Shown here piece by piece: positions 35,561 to 46,495 of a stretch of DNA of 64,000 nt (position 1 is its first letter; each line of letters opens with the position of its first letter). A model generated the notes under the pieces. It was not told the DNA's origin and did not search any database. It saw only the letters and a program-made list of their open reading frames with translations. Position numbers and translations under genes: made by a program. Source of the stretch: Pezicula radicicola (lineage: Eukaryota; Ascomycota; Leotiomycetes; Helotiales; Dermateaceae); contig PDUO01000009.1 of assembly GCA_003008705.1 (NCBI GenBank), positions 1,054,001 to 1,118,000 on the forward strand. Reading direction: 5' to 3'.

Positions 35561-36331
35561 TTAGTGTTGAGAATCTTCCTGCAGCACCTTGTCAACGGCT
35601 TCTTCGACCCTCGCCAAAGCCTCGCGTTCTACATCCTCGATTGCTCCCGAAACATCTATACTGATTACATCCGTCTCCTCCTTGCTAGGTGTCTCTAGGA
35701 TGCTAAATTGAGAGTGCACCATGTTTGCACCCATGTAATGACCCTTTCTGGCTCCAACCCTCTGGATCAAAACTTCTTCAGGTGCGTGGAGGTAAACGAA
35801 GTGCACAAGGACGTTGGTGCTGTAGAATTGTGCTATACGGATAACATCCCGGTATTTGCGCTTGAGTGCTGAGCAGGTGAGCACTACGCCTTGGGAACCG
35901 GTCGAGAGGCGCTTTAAGGATTCTTCTCGTAGAGCGATTAGCCAGTCCCAGCGGTCCTGGTCGGAGAGTGGGATGCCGTTGCCCATCTTTTCAATGTTGG
36001 CAGGCGGGTGGTACTAAGAGCGTGGGGTATTAGTTACTTATTGGTGAATGACGTTTTATGTCTGCCTAGTGCTTCTACTAACCTCATCGCCTTCAATAAA
36101 AGGTAGGTTCATAGCTTTAGCTATGTATTCCGCTACTGTGCTCTTTCCACAACCTGCTGGTCCCGTGATCAGCCATATGTGGTGATGCTTGGTGTCTGGT
36201 TGTGTGCCGTTGAGAGCTGCCTCCATCGATTCGGGCGGTGAAGTCTTTATGGGGAGGTGATCCGAAGAGGGAGGTGGCGTTGGTTGTCCATTGATACTGA
36301 GGTAGGACTTATTGGAAGTTGAGGATAACAT
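35561..36331 (-). CDS. Gluconokinase
   Basis: Exons 36331-36083 and 36013-35561 give 233 residues. The enzyme phosphorylates D-gluconate with ATP to 6-phosphogluconate for the pentose phosphate pathway. A polar N-terminal extension of about 50 residues, probably disordered, precedes the P-loop GPAGCGKST (57-65). Family marks follow: FIEGDEYHPPANIEKM across the splice, GNGIPLSDQDRWDWL, LTCSALKRKYRDVIR, VHFVYLHAPEEVLIQRVGARKGHYM and LLDSQFSILE-like VHSQFSILETP. The intron is 69 nt (GTTAGT...CTCTTAG). Start is the first Met; one in the middle of the extension is possible. Confidence 0.95.
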
Positions 36332-37903
36332 GGTGGAATTTGCTTTGAATGAGAGGTCCTATAGCTAGAAAAGTGGTTTCGAAGATTTCTTGGTTTGAAA
36401 TCAAGGGATGCAAGAGTATAAGGGAATGAGGAAGATGATGGAAGTTTCTGGAGATATGCTATGAAAGTAGAGAGTTGGGAGATGGGCAAAAGTCAGGTAC
36501 GGCGCGCAAGAGTGACAAAAGTTGAAGCTCGTTCAAAACTCACGATGCGGACCCGGTCTTCTTATGGACAATTTCCAGTAATGACGGTGCCCACCTTCCA
36601 CAGACCTTTATGTTACGAAAGCAGGCTAGCAGGCTGGCAAAGCCCAGGTGTACCAGCTCAGAGGGAAAGTTTCTTCTTTTTTTCCCCCCTCCCCACCCCC
36701 ATTTCTTTTACCTATTTGACAAGGCTCGACAAGGCCCTGGGCCACGCTCATGAGACAATCCCTCATTTGGCAAGGGCGGCGTTCTCTGACCGTCAGTGGT
36801 AACTTGTACACTTAGGGCCAGGGGTGCGGTCATTCGGTGCCGGGTAGGACGGGGGGCGCAAGGAAAAACGCTCAGCCGGGATGAAAACTCATGGTCCAAC
36901 CGTCCAACCGTCCAGCCATCCAGGAAAGGGGAACCAGGTCAACGTCAAGGTGATGTCAGCTGCCGAGTATTATTATTATTATTGACAGCTGGGAAGTCCA
37001 AAAAAAAAAAAGAGCCGGTGAAAGCAGCAATAGTATGGGGCCTGTGGTACGGTAAGTAGAAGAAGTTGCTCTACGAAGTACAGGTGTCCGACCTCTTACA
37101 GTTGAGTACGAAGTACAGTCCCTGAAGGCCGACCTCTTGACCTCTTCCGGACCGGGGGGGGGGACTCCTGGACGCAAACAAGCAAAACAGCACAACCCAT
37201 TGGCGTCGTCTCGAAGACTTCAGAGCGTGGGGTGCAAAGTTGTTGATCGTGGGATGTTTGCGCTCTGGGAAACAAGGCCAAAACCAAAAAGGCAAAGAGA
37301 AAGGGGCGCCACGCCCAACAATTGACTGTCCAACTTGTCCGCTAAAAATTTCCCGGGACTTATGATCCCGGCAAAACCATGGTCATGATATGATGATACG
37401 CAGGTAAAGTGCTTGCATACTGCAGAGAAACAGCATAGGGCGGCACTGTAACCATTTCGTACGTCGTCGATCCAACGCTTCAAGATTTCGAGATCATGCG
37501 GGGAAAGGGTAGGGTCTGTCGTGGCTTTTCTTGTCGTGTCCCTCAGATCCTGACATTCTGACACGTTCGTTTACCTCTGACGTTCCTGCCCCAAGGCTGT
37601 GGTTCCAACAGGGCTACAGAATTTCGCATACCTGCACGCAGGAAAGAAAGAGCCCAAGGCAACAGTGCAGAGTGATGATGATAATGATTCCCACGAGCAC
37701 GAGACAATACTTACCTCCTGTACCTACTCCGTACTGTATTTCTGGTGTAAATGCCGCAAATTGCCGTAAAATGCTGTAAAAGTTGCTTGGTCGCCGCTCG
37801 GGAAATGGGGCCGGACTGTTCCGTTACTTTGGTCTGGCGTGGGGGTCAAACTCTACGAAAGTAATCCCGTCACCAGGGCATTTGTCCTCCGATACCTACC
37901 TTC

Positions 37904-37943
<40 letters not shown>

Positions 37944-39249
37944 CTCTCTCTGTCAACTGGAAAGCCATTATTATTATTATTAGGTAGCTTAGGTACCGTA
38001 GCCAGCTTAGGCTCTCAGCATTTACGAATGGGAGGACTCTGGGCCCTTCGAGCCTTTTGACTTCTTTGCCTGTGGTGTGGTACGGTCTTTGACGGTTTGC
38101 CATTACACCGCCCCAATGATCCCTATTATGAAAATGCCTCTTTTGGAGTCGGGCTAAGCTGGGAAATTCCACGGGCTTTTTTTTCCTACTTTCGAAAGGA
38201 CTACTACCTGCCTACAGTACAGTGCTGCACTCTGCTTACCAACAAGGTAATTTTCCTCTTTGGGTTCACATCTGTGCTTATGAGCAAATCGGATTTCGGC
38301 TTGGAACTGCGACGAAGGACGAAGGAGTCGGCCGAGACCTTTGCCTTGCACCGGGGAAGACGGCTCAAAGTCACGGCCTGGGATTGCGAATGTATAATAC
38401 ATCCAGATTTATCATTTCTATTCCACTGGCGCACCTTTTTCTACGTCGTATTTGCTATACGTCTCGTATAGACTTTCGCATGCCGCAATGATAGCTCCAG
38501 ACTTCTCCACGCCTGATCATGACTGCAGTATGCATTTACCTCCACGACATTAGTTCAATTGTATGTACTTGTACAACGGAGAATGAGGGGAAGAAGCGTG
38601 TCGAACCCCAGTTTGAATGCGTGGTCACTAGTAAACGTCAAATTGTTGGCCTGCACTGCGTTGCGTCGTGTTTCAAGGGAGTTGCGGGAAAAGCGATGGA
38701 AGCCGTATGGAATTGTTTCTTTGGGCCGAAATTGACTTTGCGGCTCCAGTGTGACGTGATGGGGGCACGCGAGTAGGTAATAATACCCCGCCAATCCTAT
38801 CGTTTGTCGATGCAAGACTTCAACGAGAAAAGATGTCCAGACTCCAGCAATACCTTGTCATCTAATTGTAAGGCACCTATACCTATTCGTCCATGGTCCG
38901 GCTAACCTGCTTCAATAATCTCAGGGGGCGAATGTATTCATATCCCACACTTCTTCTGTAACCACGCAGGCATCTATGAAAGCAGAAGCTAGGGAAAGAC
39001 ATGTGACTTGGCCGCATCCCATCCCACGCCAAGCGGCCTATGACGGGCGACTATTCAAAGTGTGGGGTAATGAATCGGCTCTTTGGTTCGGTCTGTCAGC
39101 ATAGCATCATTGAAATAACGATTCCATTGAGAAGTTCCTGTTCGATGTATATCCGTCTCAAGGGAATCTCAACCCGTGCAAAGACGCATTTAATACCAGC
39201 TTCATTCCCTCCATCTTCTCCTCGGCATTACGGCAAGAGAGGGCTGAAG
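36332..39249. other. 2.9 kb gene-poor interval with microsatellites
   Basis: Between the divergent gluconokinase and aldolase genes. It contains a (CT)17 tract (37907-37941), TAT/ATT runs near 36967-36983 and 37966-37981, and a run of nine G near 37150. Open frames are many but short, on both strands, and none resembles a protein. Confidence 0.45.
37907..37941. repeat. (CT)n microsatellite
   Basis: About 17 uninterrupted CT units, read directly, followed by a shorter broken CT run. Length is likely to vary between strains. Confidence 0.9.
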
Positions 39250-40360
39250 ATGGCGTCAACCATGCAAGAAGCAAATCGTCTAAAGAAGACCATGGATCAA
39301 GGCACAAGTTACGGGTGTTGGCAAATGATTCCAGGGAGTAACGTTTCACGGACTCTTGCTAGGACTGGCGTGGACTGGGTTGTGGTAGATTGTGAGCATG
39401 GTAACATTGACGGTACGTGACTGACTTGCTCGCGTAAGGTGACAAGCTATATCTGCTAAGACAAATAGACGCCGCAATGTATGTATCCAATCTCTCGGGG
39501 CAAAATTGCCTCTTTCGAGCGGATTACTTATTGCTTCTGAGTCATATTTGAGATCCTCCTGATGTATCTAGAATAAGTAAACTAACTCCGAGTTTCTGGA
39601 TGTAGGCACGAAGCTGTGCCAGCAATTGCTGCTTGCGGTGTAAGTCCGATTGTCAGAATTCCGGATAACCAAGGTTTTATGGTCAAACGTAAGTTTCTAG
39701 CATAGCCTGAGAGGTTGCTGGCAATGACTGATAAGATATAGGCGCCTTGGATGCTGGTGCTCACGGTGTACTGGTACCACTTCTATACACTGTGGAGGAT
39801 GCAAAGAAGCTTGTCCTGAGTGCCAAATTCCCTCCTCAAGGAACAAGGGGTTTTGGATCACCATTCCCAATGGAAAGATTCCACCCTTCCTTGGGTTCAT
39901 CCGAATACCTAACCCAGGCAAACGACGCAATCCTCACCATTGTCCAGATTGAAACGCAAGAAGCTTTAGATAGTGTAGAAGCTATTGCGGCAGTGCCAGG
40001 AATTGATGTTCTATTCGTTGGTCCTTTTGACTTAGGGAGTAAGTACACTATCCTCCACGACTGGGCATTTTTCTGACCTGTCTTTTAGACAATATTGGCC
40101 ATCCAATCATCGACGGCAAGATGCATGATAATTTGCATGATGCTATTAACAAGGTTCTGAAAGCTGCTGTATCTGCAGGCAAGAAGGCCGGGATTTTCTG
40201 TACCAGTGGTGATCAATCGAAGATTTATGCAGATCAAGGCTTCCATATGATATCCTGTGCAACAGATATGTTCATTCTTCCAGCTGGGGTCATGAACGCG
40301 TTGAACAAAGCGAAGGGACAGGGTCCGGGCCCTGGACTTTCAGGCCCGTATGGGAAGTAG
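39250..40360 (+). CDS. HpcH/HpaI family aldolase
   Basis: Exons 39250-39412, 39469-39478, 39606-39688, 39742-40038 and 40089-40360 give 274 residues. Class II metal-dependent aldolases of this family cleave 2-keto-3-deoxy sugar acids or 4-hydroxy-2-oxo acids to pyruvate plus an aldehyde. Signatures are GCWQMIPGSNVSRTLARTG, WVVVDCEHGNID, ALDAGAHGVLVPL, RGFGSPF, the metal-ligand region QIETQEALD and FVGPFDLG. The exact substrate is not deducible. The second exon is only 10 nt, needed to join DGDAAMHEAVPAI in frame. The same frame is open upstream with Mets at 39145 and 39040; the 35 residues from 39145 are basic and Ser/Pro-rich and could be a mitochondrial presequence. Confidence 0.9.
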
Positions 40361-40594
40361 CGAAGCTTGAATGAAAGGCATCATGATTTCATACCAGGTA
40401 TCAGATACCAGATACCCAGGCGCCCAAGGGAGAAGGTTTTAGAGATAGGCACTCAGTGTCCTTGGGGTCGTTGTGAAGCGAGGAGTAGCACTGGGGCTCT
40501 AACCATAATCCTTCGAGCGGTCACTTTGTCCCTCTCATTGTTCATCGTAACCCTCCCATAAGTCATGAGCTTTCTCTTTGGTATATACCGCAGA

Positions 40595-40982
40595 TCACGA
40601 GGCGTCTTCTTCGACAGCATCCATCTTAGCCTTGACCTCCTCAGCTGTAAACCTGTGCATGAGTTTCTTTGCCTTTGCAGCCTTTGCGACCAGCACCTCT
40701 CCCCCGTCATTCCTATCAACGTGGATCTATGTTTAGATCAGCTCAGCTTTTGTGATACACCATGATCAGACGAACCACTGGAGTGTCGAACTCATACAGA
40801 TCCCGCCATGACTTTCCATCAGATGTCATAACATCGATTTCCTTGTAGGCGAATGGGCGAGCGTCCCAAACCGATGAGAGAGTGTGTTTTGCATTGATGC
40901 ACAGCTGACAATTCTGTCGAGTGAAAAGAGTGATGCGGCAAGCTTGCTGAGCTTGTTGAAAAAGACGAGTTGCAGGCCGCAT
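40595..40982 (-). CDS. Glutaredoxin-like protein (DUF836 type)
   Basis: Exons 40982-40776 and 40726-40595 give 112 residues. A short thioredoxin-fold protein with the redox motif Cys-x2-Cys in FTRQNCQLCINAK near residues 25-28, then YEFDTPVIHVDR (cis-Pro loop, formed by splicing) and the helical end KKLMHRFTAEEVKAKMDAVEED. This matches the small glutaredoxin-like family of yeast YDR286C. Met-Arg-rich N-terminus MRPATRLFQQ may direct it to mitochondria. Intron of 49 nt (GTTCGT...ACATAG). Divergent from the CHORD gene with about 315 bp between. Molecular role is not established for the family. Confidence 0.88.
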
Positions 40983-41297
40983 GCTGTAGCCTTGCCGATT
41001 GAAAATGTGCAATACTCTGCCTCTCTGTTGCAATTGAAGGAGATTCGCAGGCAAATTCGCATGGCAATTGGAAAGAGCGGACGTTGCGAGAAGCTTTGTA
41101 GAATCTCGCGCGTCGCTAGGTAGCCCCTCGATGCTCTGGGCTCACCGCCCGTGGCAGATCTGCCCGCTCTTCTAATTTTTGGCTTGGAAACTCGTAGAAA
41201 AACAATCAACGCAAAACTTGGAAGACACATTTACAAATACCCTCTCTCCGAGCTTCCTTTACGCAACTTGCTTACTACCCACTTTTCTCTGTCCAAC
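40983..41297. promoter_or_regulatory. Divergent promoter, glutaredoxin-like / CHORD gene
   Basis: The 315 bp between start codons hold both promoters. No binding site was recognised. Confidence 0.45.
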
Positions 41298-42374
41298 ATG
41301 GCCCAGAAATGTGTTCACAAAGGGTGCGGGAAGCTTTACTCTGATCCAGATGAGGAATGCATCTACCACCCAGGTCCTCCAGTCTTCCACGAGGGACAGA
41401 AGGGTAGGCACTTTAAAAACTTCTCATTGGCAGCTATCTTATGAAATTTGTAAGACTGACAGTCGAATTTCTAGGTTGGAAGTGCTGCAAGCCACGCGTC
41501 CTCACCTTTGATGAGTTTATGAATATCCCGCCCTGCACAACAGGCAAGCACTCCACAACCGATCTACCGCCACAGATAGAGAAGAAAGCTCCAGAGGCCT
41601 CAGATTTACCAGTCACAACGCCCACTGCACCAGCGTCGGAAGGTTCTTCACGAGGTCCAGTCTCAGCACCAACTCCAACAGCTACCCCGCCTCCACCCCC
41701 ACCAGAATCCGAAGATGACAATGCCAGCCTCGAGATCCCAAAAGGCCGCATATGCAAACGAAAGGCATGCAATGTTTCATATGAGGGCAAGTCGCGAGAT
41801 GGCGAGAAGTGTGTTCACCATCCTGGAGTCCCCATCTTTCATGAAGGTAGTAAGGGCTATACGTGCTGCAAGCGACGGGTGTTGGAGTTTGATGAGTTTA
41901 TGAGGATCGAGGGCTGCAAGATAAAGGATAGACATTTGTTTGTTGGCAGTGGTAAAAAGAAAGGTGCTGCTGCTGGAGGGGAGGAGGTTTTGGAAACTGT
42001 GAGGTGAGTGATGATGGCAATGGGTCGAGATTTCGAATCTAATGGTGTATAGACATGACTTCTACCAGACACCAACAACAGTCATCACCTCATTCTTTCT
42101 CAAGAAGATCGATAAAGAAACAGCAAAAGTCGAATTTCGTCCCCAAGAAATCGCCCTTGACCTCCCCACAACCGACAATCCTCCTAAGCGGTATAAAGCC
42201 GTTGTCCCCTTATTCGGCACCATCGATCCTGAAGCCTCGACATCCAAGATCATGGGTACCAAATTGGAGGTAACCTTTGTCAAGGCTGACGGCGCCTCGT
42301 GGCCCGTATTGAGGAGTGATGAGGCTAGGACCGGAGAGATCATACAAGTTGGCCGGGCTGGAAGAGCTGTTTGA
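41298..42374 (+). CDS. CHORD-CS domain protein (HSP90 co-chaperone type)
   Basis: Exons 41298-41403, 41475-42003 and 42053-42374 give 318 residues. Two zinc-binding CHORD domains are visible: CVHKGCGKLYSDPDEECIYH...GWKCCKPRVLTFDEFMNIPPC (about 5-65) and CKRKACNVSYEGKSRDGEKC...GYTCCKRRVLEFDEFMRIEGC (about 130-195), each with the expected Cys/His set. A Pro/Ser/Thr linker lies between. The C-terminal third (HDFYQTPTTVITSFFLKKI...) is a CS (p23-like) domain. The arrangement equals animal CHORDC1 and relates to plant RAR1 with SGT1; such proteins bridge HSP90 and client proteins. Introns are 71 and 49 nt. Confidence 0.95.
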
Positions 42375-45091
42375 TAGAAAGAAAAATCGACCAAGGAGCA
42401 AATGGGTTCATGTACGTGTATCAGAAAGAGACTCATAAATAAAGGAAAGTCCTTGCTTACTAGGTTCAGAAAGGATAAGCAATACCAAATAATGCATCGA
42501 TTTTCTAGAGCTCGTGCTCAAGATATTCCGAAATAAAAAGTAGTTCAATGTGACTTCCAGGTGCTGTTATAAATCCAATTTCCATGACCGTACGCCGTTA
42601 TTTATATATACTTTTACCTATACACTTTATTCAAACAGATCAAACAAATATATAATGTGAGCAAGTCAGTCCTTACTATGTAGCCGACCTTTACAAAAGC
42701 TGAGCGCACCGTTAGGAAGACTCTGGACTTTGAACTCTTAAGCGAGGACCTCATAAACACGCACTTTGTAAGAGAATCTTACTAACAGATCATAGTTGGG
42801 GCCTTGCTTCCCTTTTTCTTTTTTGGCTTTTGTCTACGTTTCAATTCTCCATTCATTCTTTTGCCATTGTGTACTTGCCTGCTATGTTTCTGGGACCTCG
42901 GGTCTTCAAGTTCTCGAACTATTTCCAAAACAGTCTTTTAAGCACTACGTCAAATTCGCCACTAAAGGCACTGTCCTGCTTAAAACCCATTTTATCAAGT
43001 TACCATTCAGCAAACAAATCAAACACGTTTGTAGAGTGGCTCTCTACGCGAAAGTGTCCTCACCTCGAACTTTATGCTTGGTCTTGGACGTCACGGTAAT
43101 CATGTGTCTTAATTCTACGACTTAATGCTACCGTATAATTGTTGAGGCCAACTTACCTTGGTAACTTGCGGTGGGCTGGTTGAGATAGTTGGTGGTGTGG
43201 TCAGTAAGTGATTTCACTTAATGGTTTTTTTGGGATTTTGTTTTGCTCGACGATTTAGGTAGCGAGCGTCGGCTAATGTTTGAAGAAGGTTATTGGGTGG
43301 GTGGTGTATGATGTCTGAGGTGAATTTGGGATGGTTGGTATGCGGTGAGAGTTGTAGGAGAGAAAGATGAGTGTATTACGGCTAAGACTTGACTACTGTT
43401 GCTAGATTTTCACACCTGCCTTTAGCAGTATGACGTCCATACAACCTACTGGATATATAGAGCTCAACTTAATATAGGTAAGCACTTGTAAACCGGTGAC
43501 CTAATGAACAAAGGAATTTAAACAAACGTTCTCGCTTATTCTCCCTATTTAAAAAAGGAGAGCCGACTCAAAGCCAGCTAGTGCAAAAAAAAGAACCCAA
43601 AAAGAAAGAGCAAAACTATCGAAACAGAAACCAGGTGAACTCATTTTTTGTGTTTGGTGGTAACGTCTAGAGAGGAGCTTCCGAAGCGTTGCTTTCACTA
43701 TACATGGCAATTTCTTTTTCCGGCACTCGAAGTCCAGTTTGATCGTACACGTGGTTAGTGGCCCAATTTTGTTAGTTCTCCTCCTCTTTAAACAGAATTT
43801 GACCCCAGCCACTATTCCTTAAGTGCGTACGCCTTCTCTGTTTGTCGAGAATTTATTGTTGTTTGGGTATTTGTTGTGGGTAGAGGAGAGTTGACAGGGT
43901 TGGAATGGTTGCCTTGCTTGTGAGGTGTCTTGGGGTATGAGGTATCTAGATAATGGAAAGAAAGACCCTTTAAGAACCTTAGTTTGCCTTAGTTATTCAT
44001 GTCCCGTATCTAAGATATAATAATTGGTTTTCATTTGGGCATTTTCAGAGGATCTTGGATCACGTCGCTTAATTCCGAGAAAAAATATTATTATAACCTT
44101 GATCCTGAAACATCCACCTTCTTTCTAGAACTTTCGCAATTTGCTGGGTGAATATTATATAGGATGGCAGTGTGCATTTGGTTGTTCATGTCTATTATGT
44201 TAGAGATTAGAGACGATGATAGTCAATTTGATCAATTCGAGCGGATGCCATCGCTAGTACGACAGCTCATGTATAGAGAAGAACTAAGCTTCTTGACGAA
44301 TAGTACTAAGATAGTAAGTTTATCTATACTTTCAACTGTAAATCTATAGCAGATAAACATTTCCCTACAGTTATTTGCGTGGCTGCTGCTATGTGAACGT
44401 TAGCTACTACATCATAAATTTTTACGAGAAGTATCAGACGATATCTGAGAAAGAAGACTTTGAAGTGCAATTCCTATGAAATAATGATCGAAATGTCGAG
44501 GTAGGAGTTTGAGGGGGGGGGGGGAGGGGAGTTCTCTTGTGGACAATGTAGGACCAGCGTGATCGCCCTCTTGGTGCTTCTTGAGAAGAAACGATAACAG
44601 GAAGGTTATAGAGGAGCACTCTTGTATTTGAAAGTTTGTGTGGACATGATTTTGAGCAGTTAAATCAAGGGGAATTCACGAAAGTAGGTGAACTTAGGAA
44701 TATGATATGAATTGCACGAAGACTAGAGATACTTCCTCGAGAAGGAAGAATAAGACTCTAGGAACATGATAGCAAGAGAACTAGTAGCGTGATAATTGTG
44801 TTGTAAGACATCATTTCTAATTGATATTTATTGAAGTATAAGAGATAGATTTGAGTTACCTACTTGATTCAAGTTACCCACTTGATTTGAGTAAGTCACT
44901 TAATTTAAATAACTAAGGTTGGCCAAATCTACCGGCTAGTACCTAGCGAGTCGTTAGGTAAGTTCTAGACGCACAATTTTTTTTTGGTTATTCTCCAGAC
45001 TCCCTTTTCTAAAGGAAAACCTTGTCATTGCGACTTGTCATCTTTTGCCTATCACCAAATTCACTTAGACTCCGCTATCAAGTTGATCGAC
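42375..45091. other. 2.7 kb gene-poor interval
   Basis: AT-rich. Frames at 42796-43125 (+) and 43549-43812 (-) have no recognisable similarity. A poly-G run lies at about 44513-44530. The final 250 bp carry an 18-bp repeat array (listed separately). No gene can be supported. Confidence 0.45.
44848..44919. repeat. 18-bp minisatellite, left array
   Basis: Four consecutive 18-bp units (starts 44848, 44866, 44884, 44902) share the pattern GATTTGAGTTACCCACTT with substitutions but no length changes. The same unit recurs in the same orientation right after the neighbouring gene. Confidence 0.75.
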
Positions 45092-45910
45092 ATGGCTCCG
45101 CTATACGGCATGGATGCGATTTTGAAACGAGGGTTGAACGATACAGTTAGTGCGCTGAGCACATCAGATAAAAGATGTTTGCACGGAGGCTTTTTACACA
45201 CGCTCTCGAGAAAAAATGCAGATGCTGCTTTCTGGTGTTCTTTCGTAATCAATATATTCCTCCTTCTCCTATCGTCGTACTTTTTCGGTAAAGACAAGGC
45301 AGCCAGACATCACGGTGCTGAGAAGAGAAAGCTTGAGTGGACAGTTTTACAACAGACAGAGGATGACGAGGACGAAGTTTACAAAGAATGCCGTACTACT
45401 CACACACGGGCGTTGTGGACAGCCTTGGTATCGTTTTCAGTTGGCGTAATACTGATCATCGTCATGGTCGAAGCTGGATTGACGCTTCAGTATTGCCACA
45501 ACGAGGAACTCATCACCTTTTACTGGAGTTTCTTTTCAGTAATCCAACTCGGATCTGTGATCGCAAATTTAGGAATCTTCCTTAGCGAGCTGTACCTTTA
45601 TTCTGGACAACAACATCCTGCCTGGAATACAGCGTTAGGAACACCTATCCTAGTACTTCTCAGCCTCGTCGATCTTGCTGGCAAGCTTTTCAAGGATAAG
45701 GTATTACCTTCTAGTTCATCTTCTTCGGAGGTTGGTCGGATCCCTCTTGTTGGGTACCAGATTGATGGTGACGATGATGTTCGATTTTGCTTTAGAGATA
45801 AGATTCCTGAGGCTGCTGTTGCTGTTATAGCGCTTCCTGATTCTATGTCTTACTTACGTGTGGCACCGGTGGTACAGAAGGAATTGACACGTGGGAGCAC
45901 TGCTACTTAA
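45092..45910 (+). CDS. Hypothetical membrane protein, four TM segments
   Basis: An intronless frame encodes 272 residues from the first ATG (45092). I do not recognise the family. Hydrophobic segments lie at about 46-66 (FWCSFVINIFLLLLSSYFFG), 107-129 (LVSFSVGVILIIVMVEAGL), 143-168 (YWSFFSVIQLGSVIANLGIF) and 183-199. A charged loop (AEKRKLEW...EDDEDEVYKE) separates the first two. The tail is polar with a Ser run (SSSSSS) and acidic residues. Lack of introns and location between two copies of one minisatellite suggest a young or lineage-specific gene. The stop codon lies inside the first, degenerate unit of the right array. Confidence 0.6.
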   Translation: MAPLYGMDAILKRGLNDTVSALSTSDKRCLHGGFLHTLSRKNADAAFWCSFVINIFLLLLSSYFFGKDKAARHHGAEKRKLEWTVLQQTEDDEDEVYKECRTTHTRALWTALVSFSVGVILIIVMVEAGLTLQYCHNEELITFYWSFFSVIQLGSVIANLGIFLSELYLYSGQQHPAWNTALGTPILVLLSLVDLAGKLFKDKVLPSSSSSSEVGRIPLVGYQIDGDDDVRFCFRDKIPEAAVAVIALPDSMSYLRVAPVVQKELTRGSTAT

Positions 45911-45993
45911 AAGAGTCGCTTGATTTGAGTAACTCATTTAATTTGAGTAGCTCACTTGATTGGGTTATTCACTCAACTTTGGTAACTTAGTGT
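45904..45993. repeat. 18-bp minisatellite, right array
   Basis: Units start at 45922 (GATTTGAGTAACTCATTT), 45940, 45958 and 45976, each 18 bp, with a weaker unit at 45904 that overlaps the stop codon. They match the left array (44848-44919) in sequence, length and orientation. Confidence 0.75.
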
Positions 45994-46495
45994 ATTTAAG
46001 CAACTGGCCTTATACACGGGGCGACGGGGTGACGGAGTGCGCTCGGAGTGTTACATTGAACTACACAATGCAGCGGAAATGCGAATTCGAAGAAAGGATG
46101 GTACGGTTTTCGTCTTGATACTTCAGTCCGGATTCGGTATTATTGGTCAATTGGGTTGCCTTTGGAGAAAGTTTCGATATAACACTTTGGTCAAGGCTTG
46201 TGGATGGTACCAGCTAGGTGTGTTTGAAGCCCTTGGAATTGTAACTGTTCTTGCATTCCAGCTAACTAGCGAGTTAGTTCTACCATATATAGTTACCATG
46301 GGCTGTCTCCATTAACTCAAATGAAACAGGATGGCCTTAAGAACAAAGCCTAGCCGGGAGGAGTCCCAGAGGGGGTAGGTAGGGGGTTACTGTCTGCTAT
46401 ATATTTTGTGGTTCTAATAGGGGAAAGTTTGGGTTATGCAAACATGGGTTTGTAATTAGTAGGAGTTTTATAAAAGCTAGCTATTCATATCACCA
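45994..46495. other. Intergenic, convergent genes
   Basis: About 500 bp. A frame from the ATG at 46079 reads 78 residues with hydrophobic stretches but no known similarity. It is too weak to call a gene. Confidence 0.4.

Noticed and set aside
42796..43125. 109-residue plus frame
   Set aside because: Hydrophobic but without ATG-context, homology or splice support; left as intergenic.
46037..46315. 92-residue plus frame after the orphan membrane gene
   Set aside because: Starts at GTG; from the first ATG only 78 residues, with no similarity.
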